Positions 8,801-16,898 of a DNA stretch of 64,000 nt are shown here, in pieces. The first letter of the stretch is position 1, and each line of letters starts with the position of its first letter. Source of the stretch: a bacterium (lineage in GTDB: Bacteria; Bacteroidota; Ignavibacteria; Kapaibacteriales; UBA7675). The notes beneath the pieces are model-generated. The model was not told the origin of the DNA and made no database searches. It saw only the letters and a program-made list of their open reading frames with translations. The stretch covers positions 1 to 64,000 of the forward strand of contig JAUIKM010000035.1 of assembly GCA_030430495.1 (NCBI GenBank). Reading direction: 5' to 3'. The position numbers were made by a program, and so were the translations under genes.

Positions 8801-9239
8801 CTTCAATATCGACCACGGAATAAAACAAACCGCGCAACGCGCCATGCGGAACCGGCAGACCGTCAGTGTGAAAAATGTAGTAGTAGCGCTTTGATCCGGG
8901 CAACGGCGTGATCACGGAGCCCTGCATCGCGGTTCTTGAGCTGAACAACGTATGTCCGTTTTCAAAGCCGCTTTGTCGCCCCCGGTACAACTCATAACCA
9001 TCGAACAGCAAAAGCAACTCGCCGCTGTCCGGATCGGCTATCATGCTTTGTCCTTCCCCTTGTTCTACCGGCCCGTCCAGCAATATTGTCGGCGGGGAAT
9101 TGTTAAAGTCCAGCCCGCAGATATACCGCCAATACCAGATGTTGTTGTATTTGGGTCGTTTGTTTAGCTGTGCATTCAGCGTGGGCAGGCAACAGATTGT
9201 CAGAAAAAAAAGCGTTAACAGTCGGGCAAGGCTACGCAT
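5856..9239 (-). CDS. large secreted PKD-like repeat protein with T9SS sorting tail
   Basis: This is about 1127 residues from 9239, where a signal peptide begins (MRSLARLLTLFFLTICC); an ATG two codons earlier is possible. The N-terminal third (WYWRYICGLDFNNSPP, SGELLLLFDGYELY, YYYIFHTDG) resembles the propeller-like region of Bacteroidota gliding-associated surface proteins. Next come about five PKD-like Ig domains of about 75 residues, each with a C-A-G-x-x-x-x-L motif, an xWxPxDEYIDD-type strand and a final GC-xx-DSxFVxV. A cohesin-like segment follows (ITWRLTQVGG, INIDLAFNQQAARIIPES), then a type A T9SS tail (HPNPGGPGATVRFELGF, GGLYLLRL). It is probably cell-surface or extracellular; the ligand is unknown. 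The first two PKD units are very similar, suggesting internal duplication. Confidence 0.85.
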   Translation of the reverse strand: MRSLARLLTLFFLTICCLPTLNAQLNKRPKYNNIWYWRYICGLDFNNSPPTILLDGPVEQGEGQSMIADPDSGELLLLFDGYELYRGRQSGFENGHTLFSSRTAMQGSVITPLPGSKRYYYIFHTDGLPVPHGALRGLFYSVVDIEAATEEEFIVQKNVLIDSLATERVAATWNCEGNFFWIVSRQQYGNRYLSFKLTSEGVDHEPVVSDIGPTAVVESRNHWAWVGGLYFSPGGNYLAMTTWDPFYNTPLTPGIFEIFEFDTGSGELTQALGLTDKNFEYRVNPHVAFSPDETKCYLSGSWKQEQCIIQLDLSLSDGDEVFNRRTVLKSPIINENSVGICDLQLAPDGKIYFGTHQTESNGRDQWVGAIRNPNAVGAACDFNTKEILIQGAPFVCSTPPNQVMSWNSSVASDLCMGPEVRIELSDSTICQGECINIRDASLFHPDEWSWTIEHDGDVRNWNVRNPGTVCFPEAGEYRIHLVGSNKWGAHEDTRTVFVYPAPVADAGGDVALCAGGAVQLNAEAVGDEFVWSPNDEYIDDVKSLAPTVSPPTSRWYYLDVVSTEGCAARDSVFVRVDSPPSVNIVNADLSICAGEAIQLRAESSGGELRWTPADEYIDDVNSNTPTVSPPASRWYVVEVGAADGCVARDSVFVQVTPGPTVEIVADRLVVCPGEEVQLRVLMTEVERFAWDNPEDFDDPMSPAPTVRPTGPSRYTITVWNGRCSAQASIDISVNDALEIIINTPAAVCAGEEVELQAEVPADAALQWTPADLFNDPGSASPGLRLTKSRWVYLHADRNGCSAFDSTFVEVFPQPHLAIDEPPRLICRRGTEVQLNAAADRPGTIVWTPAAGLDDATSFTPMLTLNDSKTLTARFTSADGCETTEEITLVVSAPMRTDIKVSIDETNVLPGDRITWRLTQVGGRGVVNGINIDLAFNQQAARIIPESIVTAPGWTFTLTPDVSGGLLNIRGEGPPTDVAELLQWQTHVLLVELNEDGIILIEAAGMDLTSDSDCFSAGGLTSDDLQYSAFCLGNARLLTIGAGAFALHAPHPNPGGPGATVRFELGFDTEAHLQVYNTLGEVLAELAGGRMAAGEHEAQLPRELAGGLYLLRLQAGPYVGTQTMIVSE

Positions 9240-9673
9240 GGGCATACCGCGATCGAGATCGTTAAACAAGGGCGGGAGCCGCTGCGGGGACGGGAAGAGC
9301 GGCTCCGTGAACTTCGAGCTGCCCTAAAGACTCAGGAAACAAAATTTGGTCCCGCCCGCCGAGAAAACCCACCGCTGCGCCCTCGCTTCGCTTCCGGCTG
9401 GCTCTTTTTTTTTGTTTGTCATTGTGTTAGTAGTTTTCAGCCCTCGAATCGAACATCCAGAGGAACCGCAAATAACACATTCCGCAAGTTTACCGGAAAT
9501 GACTATTTTTAGCGTTGCAAGCTGAACGAGCCGATCCAGGCCGCAAGCACTCAGTTCAGATTCATGAACCAACAGATGACCGGGGTCGGACATGGCTTGG
9601 AAGCGCTGTAGCGTGTTTCAACCTGTATAAGATCGACCATGTTTGAACACCAGCAAACGAGAGAAACTGTTGA
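9240..9673. other. intergenic region upstream of the TIR gene array
   Basis: This 434-base gap separates a leftward T9SS gene from the rightward TIR array. At 9371-9422 it holds an inverted copy of the A-rich/hairpin repeat seen at 451-496, 22994-23040, 41421-41470 and 54405-54435. A run of nine T at 9404-9412 lies in it. The right half is AT-richer and must hold the promoter of the TIR genes. I see no convincing gene. Confidence 0.55.
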
Positions 9674-10963
9674 ATGTCAAATCCGAAGCATATCGAAATT
9701 TTGAAAAGCGGAGTAGAAGAATGGAATGCCTGGCGGGAAGAGAATCCGGAAGTGAGGCCGGATCTTATGGGAGCCGATCTTTCGAGAGCCAATCTTGAAG
9801 TTGCCAATCTTTATGGTGCCAATCTTGAAGGTGCCAATCTTAAAGGTGCCAATCTTTATGGTGCCAATCTTAAAGGTGCCAATCTTGAAGTTGCCAATCT
9901 TTATGGTGCCAATCTTTATGGTGCCAATCTTTATGGTGCCAATCTTGAAGTTGCCAATCTTTATGGTGCCAATCTTTATGGTGCCAATCTTGAAGGTACC
10001 CATCTTGAAGATGCCAATCTTAAAGGTGCCCATCTTAAAGGTGCCCATCTTGAAGGTGCCAATCTTTATGGTGCCAATCTTTATGGTGCCCATCTTGAAG
10101 TTGCCAATCTTTATGGTGCCAATCTTAAAGGTGCCAATCTTTATGGTGCCCATCTTCAATTCTGTCGTTTGCAGCGTGCTGGTTGCACAAAAACAATATT
10201 CAAAAATGCTTTTTTTGGAGGGTCCGTAATCGTCGATTGCGACCTCTCAGAAAGCATTGGTCTGGACCACTGCGAACATTTTGGCCCGTCTAGCATAGAC
10301 AACCAGACAATTATTAAATCGCGAGGCCTCCCGGCTGAATTCCTCAAAGGCTGCGGCTGGCAGGACTGGGAGATTGAATCCGCCAAAATGTACAATCCCA
10401 ATCTGAGCGCTGCGGAGCTCGGCGAAATCAACAACCGCGTTTATGAGCTGCGTCACCAAAACAAACTGCAATTGGCCAGTTTGTTTATTGCCTATGCACA
10501 TGCCGATGTGAAATTTGTTGAACAGATGGAAAAACGACTCGAGAACAGCGGCATCCGCTTCTGGCGGGACATTCACCATTCCATTGCCGGGCCGATGGAC
10601 AAAGTCATCAAGAAAGGCATTCACGATATGGGGACCGTTCTGTTGATTCTCTCGCGCAACTCGGTCAACAGTGAATGGGTTAAATACGAAGTCAGCGCCG
10701 CGCGCGATAAACAAAAAGACTCGCCGATTCCAACCCTTTGTCCGATTGCACTGGACGATTCATGGAAAGAGTGCAGGTGGCCGGACGATCTGCTGCGCGT
10801 TGTCAAAAGCTACAATATCCTCGATTTCTCTCAGTGGAAGCAAAGCGAAGACTCCAGGTCCAGACTGTACGAACGTTTACTTAAGGGCCTGCACATCTTC
10901 TACAGTGAGCCCAAAAAGTCGGACGACGAGTCAGATAGCCACTGGAAGCCCATGGGTGCTTAG
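9674..10963 (+). CDS. pentapeptide-repeat/TIR-domain protein 1
   Basis: This is 429 residues. Residues 1-31 form a conserved leader (HIEILKSGVEEWNAWREENP). Residues 32-166 are about 27 pentapeptides (A-N-L type), which should fold as a right-handed quadrilateral beta-helix. A linker follows (EFLKGCGWQDWEIESAK), then a TIR domain from about residue 270 (LFIAYAHADVKFVEQ, IRFWRDIHH, LLILSRNSVNSEWVKYE). Glu339 in W-V-K-Y-E is at the position of the NADase glutamate of SARM1 and bacterial TIR enzymes, so NAD+ hydrolysis is plausible but unproven. It is the first of three tandem paralogues. The repeat DNA is unusually uniform, so its length may vary between strains. Such fusions occur in many bacteria; I know of no defined role. 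Confidence 0.88.
   Translation: MSNPKHIEILKSGVEEWNAWREENPEVRPDLMGADLSRANLEVANLYGANLEGANLKGANLYGANLKGANLEVANLYGANLYGANLYGANLEVANLYGANLYGANLEGTHLEDANLKGAHLKGAHLEGANLYGANLYGAHLEVANLYGANLKGANLYGAHLQFCRLQRAGCTKTIFKNAFFGGSVIVDCDLSESIGLDHCEHFGPSSIDNQTIIKSRGLPAEFLKGCGWQDWEIESAKMYNPNLSAAELGEINNRVYELRHQNKLQLASLFIAYAHADVKFVEQMEKRLENSGIRFWRDIHHSIAGPMDKVIKKGIHDMGTVLLILSRNSVNSEWVKYEVSAARDKQKDSPIPTLCPIALDDSWKECRWPDDLLRVVKSYNILDFSQWKQSEDSRSRLYERLLKGLHIFYSEPKKSDDESDSHWKPMGA
9797..10156 (+). repeat. 24 near-identical 15-bp units inside TIR gene 1
   Basis: The units have the form AATCTTxxxGGTGCC with TAT, GAA or AAA as the variable codon (pentapeptides YGANL, EGANL, EVANL, KGANL). Of 24 consecutive units almost all belong to these classes, showing recent expansion or homogenisation. 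Because the unit is 15 bases, changes in number keep the frame. The complementary strand is also open here, only as a by-product. Confidence 0.92.
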
Positions 10964-11033
10964 CGCAGCGGCTTGATCCGAGTAGCTGAAACAGAAATGT
11001 GTGTTTGTTGAACAACTTCTCTTGCAGGCTGAA

Positions 11034-12428
11034 ATGGCAAATCCGAAACATGTTGAGATTCTGAAGAGCGGCGTTGAGGAGTGGAATGCCTGGCGAAAAG
11101 AGAATCCGGAAGTGAGGCCGGATCTTAGTCGGTCAAGTTTGGTGGATTTCAATCTTGGTGATGCCAATCTTTCCATCTGCAATCTAAACGGAGCTGACCT
11201 GAAATCAGCAAATCTTTCCGGTGCAAATTTGTCTGGTGCAACTCTTAGAAATTCTAATCTCGAGAAGACAGATTTTCTCATGGCCAATTTGGCAGGCGCT
11301 TGTCTCGACAAGTCGTTTCTATTTCGGGCAGTGCTTTGGGATGTGAATCTATCAGGTGCCTCTTGCAAAGAAGCTAAGTTTGTGAGGCTTGAGTTTGCAA
11401 ACGCAGAACTAATTGACGCTAGCTTTCTTGCTGCGGAGTTTCGCGATGTAACTGTACGAGAATCTACAATAGCAGCAACATTTCATACTGCTGTATTCCG
11501 CAATGTTCAGATACGGGACTCTGTATTAACGGCAGTTACGTTTGAAAAGGCTTTGCTCTCGCAGGTCATTTTCTCCGGAATCGAGTTTTCCGATGTGAGA
11601 CTTAGTGACGCAAAACTGGAAGGAGTTGCCATTGTTAAATCAAGCCTGGTTAGAGCTGAAGGGCTGAGTTCATGTCAACATTTGACACCAACCGCAATAG
11701 ATAGAATATCCGTTGTAAACTCTGATAAAATTCCCGATGCCTTTTTAAAAGGCTGTGGCTGGCAGGACTGGGAGATTGAGTCCTCCAAGCTGTATAATCC
11801 CGAATTGGCAGCCGATGAAATCGCCGAGATCAATAATAAGGTCTTTCAGCTGAGACACAAGACCAAACTTCAGATTGCCAGCCTGTTTCTTTCCTACTCG
11901 CGCGACGACGGCGAGTTTGTTGATGGACTTGAGGTATATCTCAATGCAAGCGGTATCAGATACTGGCGCGACATCCACGACGCTACAGCCGGCCCACTTG
12001 ACAAGGTCATTGCGCGTGGCATAGACGTGTCGGGTACTGTCCTTCTGGTCTTGTCCAAACAGTCTGTCAAAAGCGACTGGGTGAAGTACGAAGTCAAAAA
12101 GGCAATCGATAGACAGCATAAGTCTGTAGTGCCTGTTCTGTGCCCAGTAGCTTTGGATGATTCCTGGAAAAACTGCCGCTGGCCAGAGAATGTGCGGAGA
12201 TCAGTCGAAGAGTTTAATATCCTCGACTTTTCTCAATGGAACGAGAGCGAAGAAACACGTGCGAAGTTGTACAAGAAGTTGATCGACGGTCTGCATATTT
12301 TTTATAGTGAGCCGAAAAATCACTCGGTCTTTAACGCTTTTCTTGGGGAGGATGTCTTGACTCCAGAAATGCGGCAAGAGTTCGATCAAAACACTTTGAG
12401 GAAATTACTTGGCAACAAGCAAAGCTAG
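11034..12428 (+). CDS. pentapeptide-like/TIR-domain protein 2
   Basis: This is 464 residues. I chose ATG 11034 because it aligns with the starts of its paralogues (MANPKHVEILKSGVEEWNAW); the frame opens 11 codons earlier. The repeat region (about residues 30-215) is much more degenerate than in copy 1, with only some clear A-x-L pentapeptides. The linker (FLKGCGWQDWEIESSKLYNP) and TIR domain (LFLSYSRDDGEFVDGLEVYL, IRYWRDIHDATAGPLDK, LLVLSKQSVKSDWVKYE) are well kept, and Glu353 is the catalytic candidate. A C-terminal extension of about 30 residues is unique to this copy. It lies 70 bases after gene 1, on the same strand, so co-transcription is likely. Confidence 0.87.
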   Translation: MANPKHVEILKSGVEEWNAWRKENPEVRPDLSRSSLVDFNLGDANLSICNLNGADLKSANLSGANLSGATLRNSNLEKTDFLMANLAGACLDKSFLFRAVLWDVNLSGASCKEAKFVRLEFANAELIDASFLAAEFRDVTVRESTIAATFHTAVFRNVQIRDSVLTAVTFEKALLSQVIFSGIEFSDVRLSDAKLEGVAIVKSSLVRAEGLSSCQHLTPTAIDRISVVNSDKIPDAFLKGCGWQDWEIESSKLYNPELAADEIAEINNKVFQLRHKTKLQIASLFLSYSRDDGEFVDGLEVYLNASGIRYWRDIHDATAGPLDKVIARGIDVSGTVLLVLSKQSVKSDWVKYEVKKAIDRQHKSVVPVLCPVALDDSWKNCRWPENVRRSVEEFNILDFSQWNESEETRAKLYKKLIDGLHIFYSEPKNHSVFNAFLGEDVLTPEMRQEFDQNTLRKLLGNKQS

Positions 12429-12454
12429 GTTATAAAAAATGGTGGAGAGGGTGA

Positions 12455-13513
12455 ATGGCAAATCCAGAACATGTCAGAATTCTTAAGAGCGGTGTTGAGA
12501 AGTGGAATGCCTGGCGGAGAGAGAATCCGGATGTGAGGCCGAATCTTACGAGAGCCGATCTTGAGGAAGCCAATCTTTCGGGAGCCAATCTTACGGGAGT
12601 CGATCTTGAGGGAGCCCAACTTTCGAGAGCCCAACTTCCGATAGCCCAACTTTCGAGAGCCAATCTTTTTAGAGCCCATCTTGAAGGTGCCAATCTTTAT
12701 GGTGCCCATCTTGAAGGTGCCAATCTTCGATTATGTCGTATGCACAGTGCTGGTTGCACAAAAACAATATTCAAAAATGCTTTTTTTGGAAAGTCCGCAA
12801 TCGTCGATTGCGACCTCTCAGAAAGCATTGGTCTGGAGCACTGCAAACATCATAGACCGTCAAGTATCGACAACCAAACAATCATCAATTCCGGCGGCCT
12901 CCCCGCTGAATTCCTCAAAGGCTGTGGTTGGCAGGACTGGGAGATTGAATCCGCGAAACTGTTTAATGCCGATCTGAGTGCTGAAGAAATTGCCGAAACA
13001 ACCAACAATATTTATCAACTACGACACGAGACGACCTTGGAAATTCCCAGACTGTTTATCTCTTACTCACATGCCGATCGCGAATTTGTGGATCAACTGG
13101 AACAACGCCTGGAAGCTGCACGCATTCGTTTCTGGCGCGACAAACGCGACGCCACGGCGGGTCCGCTCGACAAAATTATCAGCCATGCAATTGATTCCAG
13201 CGGTACCGTCCTGCTCATCCTGTCGGAAAAGTCCATCAACAGCACCTGGGTGAAGTTCGAAATGGACAAAGCCAACAGCCGCTACTTCAAGAGCGAGATT
13301 CCCGTGCTGTGCCCGATTGCGCTGGATGACTCCTGGACAAAAGGTCGCTGGCCGGAAAACCTGATGCGCACATTAAAAGAGTTTCACATCGTCGATTTTT
13401 CGAGCTGGAACGAGAGTGAGGCGCAACAGGACATCCTGTTTAAAAAGTTGATCGACGGTTTGAAGCTGTTTTACAGCCAGTCCAAAGACGCAAAACGGAA
13501 AGGGGGTGAGTGA
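12455..13513 (+). CDS. pentapeptide-repeat/TIR-domain protein 3
   Basis: This is 352 residues, the shortest of the three, starting 26 bases after gene 2 behind GGAGAGG. Residues 30-95 hold about 13 pentapeptides, including units of the copy-1 type (EGANLYGAHL). Residues following them are almost identical to copy 1 (AGCTKTIFKNAFFG, VDCDLSESIGL) at both DNA and protein level. The TIR domain runs from about residue 200 (LFISYSHADREFVDQLEQ, IRFWRDKRDATAGPLDK, LLILSEKSINSTWVKFE), with Glu269 as the catalytic candidate. This gene closes the array; the converging TonB receptor gene ends 56 bases downstream. Confidence 0.88.
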   Translation: MANPEHVRILKSGVEKWNAWRRENPDVRPNLTRADLEEANLSGANLTGVDLEGAQLSRAQLPIAQLSRANLFRAHLEGANLYGAHLEGANLRLCRMHSAGCTKTIFKNAFFGKSAIVDCDLSESIGLEHCKHHRPSSIDNQTIINSGGLPAEFLKGCGWQDWEIESAKLFNADLSAEEIAETTNNIYQLRHETTLEIPRLFISYSHADREFVDQLEQRLEAARIRFWRDKRDATAGPLDKIISHAIDSSGTVLLILSEKSINSTWVKFEMDKANSRYFKSEIPVLCPIALDDSWTKGRWPENLMRTLKEFHIVDFSSWNESEAQQDILFKKLIDGLKLFYSQSKDAKRKGGE

Positions 13514-13569
13514 AACTGCAAATGCGGAATAAATTCCAGCAGATCAAAGCATGGACATATATGAGTCCC

Positions 13570-15783
13570 TCACAACTTCACCTCCGCCTGAAGCGTCACG
13601 CTGCGCATCGGCGCCAGGTTGGCGATTATTTCCGTGTAGTAATAGTTGAAAACATTTTTGGCGTTGAGCGTCAAACGCAGGGGCATGTTCGTGACGTTGT
13701 ACAGATTCGCGATTAAACGCATGTCGAAGACATGGATGTCCGTGCGCGCGTCCGCATTGCGCACCGCAAAAATGATCTCCTCGTCGATGTTGTCAAAACG
13801 CGATTGATATCGGTAGTCGGTCTGAAACTCCAGCCAGCCGAATGGAATTATCACGCGGCCCTGCGCCAGCCACTTCGAGCGGTACTTCAGAATTTCGTCC
13901 GTGTCCAGGTCCGTCGGGTCCATCGCCGTCAGCGCCAGCTCCAGCGCGGCGAAACGCCCCGGCAGCCAGCCCTTGACGCCCAGCTCCGCACCGGCGATGC
14001 GCGCGCGCGTGATGTTGATAAACCGGATGTTCGGCTCGTTGGCGTCCGGAAACTGCGGCTCGATCAGATCGCGGAATTGATTGTAAAACACGGCCAGATC
14101 GAGCTCCCAGTCCAGCTCGTCCGTTAAACGCGTCGCGCCGCCAAGTTCCAGCGACCAGCTTTTTTCCGGGTCCAGGTCGGGATTGGCCGCAACGGTTAAA
14201 CCGCCGAATTGCAGCGAGGAATAACGCTCGCCCAACGTCGGAGACCGAAAACCGACGCCAAAAGATGAACGCAGGCGCGTGTCCTCGCTCAGGTGATACG
14301 TCGCGCCGAGCTTGGGACTGAACTGCAACTCGCTGTCGCGTCCCGTCGTGCTCTCGATGTCAAAACGCCCGCCGCCGGTTAAAATCAGCGCGGGCATCGG
14401 CGTGTACTCGGCCTGTAGATATGCCGCGCCGAGACGCTGATTCTGATCGCCCAGGAAACCCTCGGTGATGCTGTTTAACGCGCTCGACAAACCCGCCGTC
14501 AGGATTAACTCCTCGTTCAGGATTGTGTTTAACTGCAACTCATTGCTGATGGCGTACGACGTCGAACTCAGCTGGTCGTTGGCGCTGCTCTCCAGCCGCG
14601 GCTCGGTCGCAAAAGCGGTGCGGAACACGCCGCTGCGCAGAATCAGAAATGTTTTATCGCCCAGGCGGTGTTCAAAGGAGAGCGCCGCGCTTAACTTGTC
14701 GGACACGATGCGCTCGTCGGGGTTGGCATCGTCCGGCGGGCTGGTGGCCGCGCGCAGACTTTTCCAGAATACGAAGTTTTCGCGTTCCTGGCGCGCGACG
14801 TTAACAATGCCCTTCACGCGCGTGTAGTCCGTCAGGTCCGCGCCGAACTTCACAAAACCGTTCCAGTTGCTCGTGCGCAGGTAGTCGTGGTGGCCTTCGT
14901 TGCGTTTGTAACCGCCCGCCGCCAGCAGGTCGACTCCGGCGAGGCGCCGCGAATACGACGCGTCGACGCCGCCCAGAAATGGCGCGGTTTCGCGGTATTG
15001 CCATTCTTCGCGCGGCAGGGTGTATCCGCCCGCAAAAGCGCGCACGCGCAGCTCCGGCGTCTCGCTCGGATCCGCTGTCAAAATGTTTACCACGCCGCCG
15101 AGCGCGCCCGTGCCGTAGAGCGCCGATCCCGCGCCTTTAACAACTTCGATGCGTTTAACGTTGAAAATCGGCAGCGCGTCGAATTTCACCTCGCCGTTGT
15201 CGCCGGAGAGCAGCGGGAAATCGTCCAGCAGGATTAACACGCGCGAACCGAGACCGAGCGAAAAACCGCTGGAGCCGCGCACGTTAATCTGGTCCTTGCT
15301 GACATATACGCCCGGGATGTAACGCAGCGCGTCGTCCAGGCGCGTAATATTGCGCTGCTGCAACTCCAGCTGATCAACTGTTGAAATACTGACCGGCACG
15401 TCCTGAACGGCCTGCACGCGCTTGCCGGCGGAGACCACGACTTCACTTGTCTGCACCGAACTCTGACGCAGGCTGAGGATGATTCCCTTGTTTTGCCCGC
15501 TTGTAACTTCCAGTTCGCGTTCGAGCGGTTCGTAGCCGACGAGCGACGCTCGCAGCGTCAGGTTGCCAACCGGCAGATTGTTTAACTCCCAGGAGCCGTC
15601 GGCGCGGCTGATCGCTCCAAACTGCGTGCCGACGACGCGCAGTGTGACGCCCGCCAGCGCGCGGCCGTCGTAGCCGTCGCGGACTTCGCCCGCAAGACTC
15701 GCAGTTCCCTGCGCGAATGCCGGAGACATTAAACAAAGACAAACAAGAAGGGATTGAAAAGCCAGGCGCAGGCCTGAGCGCAT
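13570..15783 (-). CDS. TonB-dependent outer-membrane receptor
   Basis: This is 737 residues from ATG 15783, which starts a signal peptide (MRSGLRLAFQSLLVCLCLMS, then AFAQ); upstream in-frame ATGs lack one. An N-terminal carboxypeptidase-regulatory-like beta-sandwich follows (GEVRDGYDGRALAGVTLRVVG). The plug domain (VVVSAGKRVQAVQDVPVSIS, RYIPGVYVSKDQINVRG, IEVVKGAGSALYGTGALGG) and a 22-strand-type barrel then run to the end (VTLQAEVKL). This matches SusC-like and siderophore/vitamin receptors; the ligand is not evident and no riboswitch or Fur box was seen upstream. The lipoprotein gene 122 bases upstream on the same strand is probably co-expressed, as in many receptor-lipoprotein pairs. Confidence 0.92.
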   Translation of the reverse strand: MRSGLRLAFQSLLVCLCLMSPAFAQGTASLAGEVRDGYDGRALAGVTLRVVGTQFGAISRADGSWELNNLPVGNLTLRASLVGYEPLERELEVTSGQNKGIILSLRQSSVQTSEVVVSAGKRVQAVQDVPVSISTVDQLELQQRNITRLDDALRYIPGVYVSKDQINVRGSSGFSLGLGSRVLILLDDFPLLSGDNGEVKFDALPIFNVKRIEVVKGAGSALYGTGALGGVVNILTADPSETPELRVRAFAGGYTLPREEWQYRETAPFLGGVDASYSRRLAGVDLLAAGGYKRNEGHHDYLRTSNWNGFVKFGADLTDYTRVKGIVNVARQERENFVFWKSLRAATSPPDDANPDERIVSDKLSAALSFEHRLGDKTFLILRSGVFRTAFATEPRLESSANDQLSSTSYAISNELQLNTILNEELILTAGLSSALNSITEGFLGDQNQRLGAAYLQAEYTPMPALILTGGGRFDIESTTGRDSELQFSPKLGATYHLSEDTRLRSSFGVGFRSPTLGERYSSLQFGGLTVAANPDLDPEKSWSLELGGATRLTDELDWELDLAVFYNQFRDLIEPQFPDANEPNIRFINITRARIAGAELGVKGWLPGRFAALELALTAMDPTDLDTDEILKYRSKWLAQGRVIIPFGWLEFQTDYRYQSRFDNIDEEIIFAVRNADARTDIHVFDMRLIANLYNVTNMPLRLTLNAKNVFNYYYTEIIANLAPMRSVTLQAEVKL

Positions 15784-15905
15784 GACAAGGGAGAGCGGCG
15801 ATGCAAACACCTGCGTCGGATACGCGGAAACGGTCTTGTGTTTAAACGTCATGTGTGCAGTCCTGATAAACTGGAAGTGCTGTTTAATCGCCTGCGGACG
15901 GAATG

Positions 15906-16418
15906 TCAAAAAGGCTGCGGCGGCAGGTCGTCAAAGTCAACCGTAAGTACAATGTCTTCAATGATCGCGCCGGGCTGCAACTGAATGACCGTCGGTTGAT
16001 CGCGTTGGTCCGCCGGAGCATGGACGCCGACGGCTATCCAGTCCTCGAAGATGTTGGGGCCGTTCTGCATCGCCACCACCAGATAGGCGATGCGCGCCGG
16101 GCCGGGCGAGGGGATCGTGATTTCCCAGTCGACCGATTCCTGGAAGGTGGCCAGGCTGTCGTCCGTGAACCAGGCGCGCTGCTCCACGATGTCGCCCACC
16201 AGGCTCTCCGGCGGGTATTCCTGAAAAGCCGCCACGCGCAGGTCGTAAATGCTATCGCGCTCCGGCCAGCTGTCGACGCCGCCGGCAAAATCGACGCGCC
16301 CGCGCAGGATGACGTCGCCCTCCAGGGGCGGTTCGAGGCCTTTGTCGCAGCCGCCGAGCAGGACCGCGAACAGGCCGAAGAGGGGCCAAAAGAGGCTGAA
16401 AGTGCTGAGTCGTTTCAT
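15906..16418 (-). CDS. predicted lipoprotein upstream of the TonB receptor
   Basis: This is 170 residues from ATG 16418, chosen because it begins a lipoprotein signal (MKRLSTFSLFWPLFGLFAVL, lipobox LGGC); the frame opens six codons earlier. The mature part contains GDVILRGRVDFAGGVDSW, DLRVAAFQEYPPE and a C-terminal segment ending DIVLTVDFDDLPPQPF, suggesting a beta-sandwich. I do not recognise a family. Same strand and position just before the TonB receptor suggest a surface accessory or substrate-binding partner. Confidence 0.7.
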   Translation of the reverse strand: MKRLSTFSLFWPLFGLFAVLLGGCDKGLEPPLEGDVILRGRVDFAGGVDSWPERDSIYDLRVAAFQEYPPESLVGDIVEQRAWFTDDSLATFQESVDWEITIPSPGPARIAYLVVAMQNGPNIFEDWIAVGVHAPADQRDQPTVIQLQPGAIIEDIVLTVDFDDLPPQPF

Positions 16419-16555
16419 GGATGCGAATATACACATGCGGAATAAATGGACCGGCCGTACACCCTGAATCGGGCAGAGACGTCTACTGCAAAATTGTTGC
16501 GGAATTTGTAGATTAGCGGTCTTGTGCTCACACGGGCCGCTCGCGGGAGGAAACT

Positions 16556-16828
16556 ATGGCGCAAACTTTATCCAGCATTCGCAAGAAACAGGCGCGCGGA
16601 CTGAAAATGTCCGTCGGGACAAAGATCTTTGCAAGCCTGATATTCCTGGTCGCCTTTTTTGTGACCGGCGAAATCTGGTGGCTGGGGGCGATGGTGGTCG
16701 TCCTGGCGGCCGGTATCGCAATGACGCTCTTCATGCGGAAGATCAACGCCAAACTGGATGCGGGCGCCGCGCCCAAAACCGCCGCGAATGCCGCGTCCAA
16801 AGCGGCGGACGACTCCGCGCAAACCTGA
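16556..16828 (+). CDS. small two-helix membrane protein
   Basis: This is 90 residues. GGGAGGAAAC precedes ATG 16556 at good spacing. A basic start (SIRKKQARGLK) is followed by two hydrophobic helices at about residues 22-38 (KIFASLIFLVAFFVTG) and 42-60 (WLGAMVVVLAAGIAMTLF), then a short Ala-rich polar tail. No family is recognised. It lies 71 bases before the aldehyde dehydrogenase gene on the same strand. The strong ribosome site and clear topology are the reasons to accept it. Confidence 0.65.
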   Translation: MAQTLSSIRKKQARGLKMSVGTKIFASLIFLVAFFVTGEIWWLGAMVVVLAAGIAMTLFMRKINAKLDAGAAPKTAANAASKAADDSAQT

Positions 16829-16898
16829 CGTCCACGGACGCAACCACGCACGCAGTAAATCAACATTCCAGCCAATAACTGATTCCAAAGATTCAATC

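Noticed and set aside
9677-10159. 160-codon minus-strand frame of KMGTIKIG-type repeats
   Set aside because: It is the complement of the 15-base pentapeptide repeat; opening in all repeats follows from the unit itself, and it has no ribosome site.
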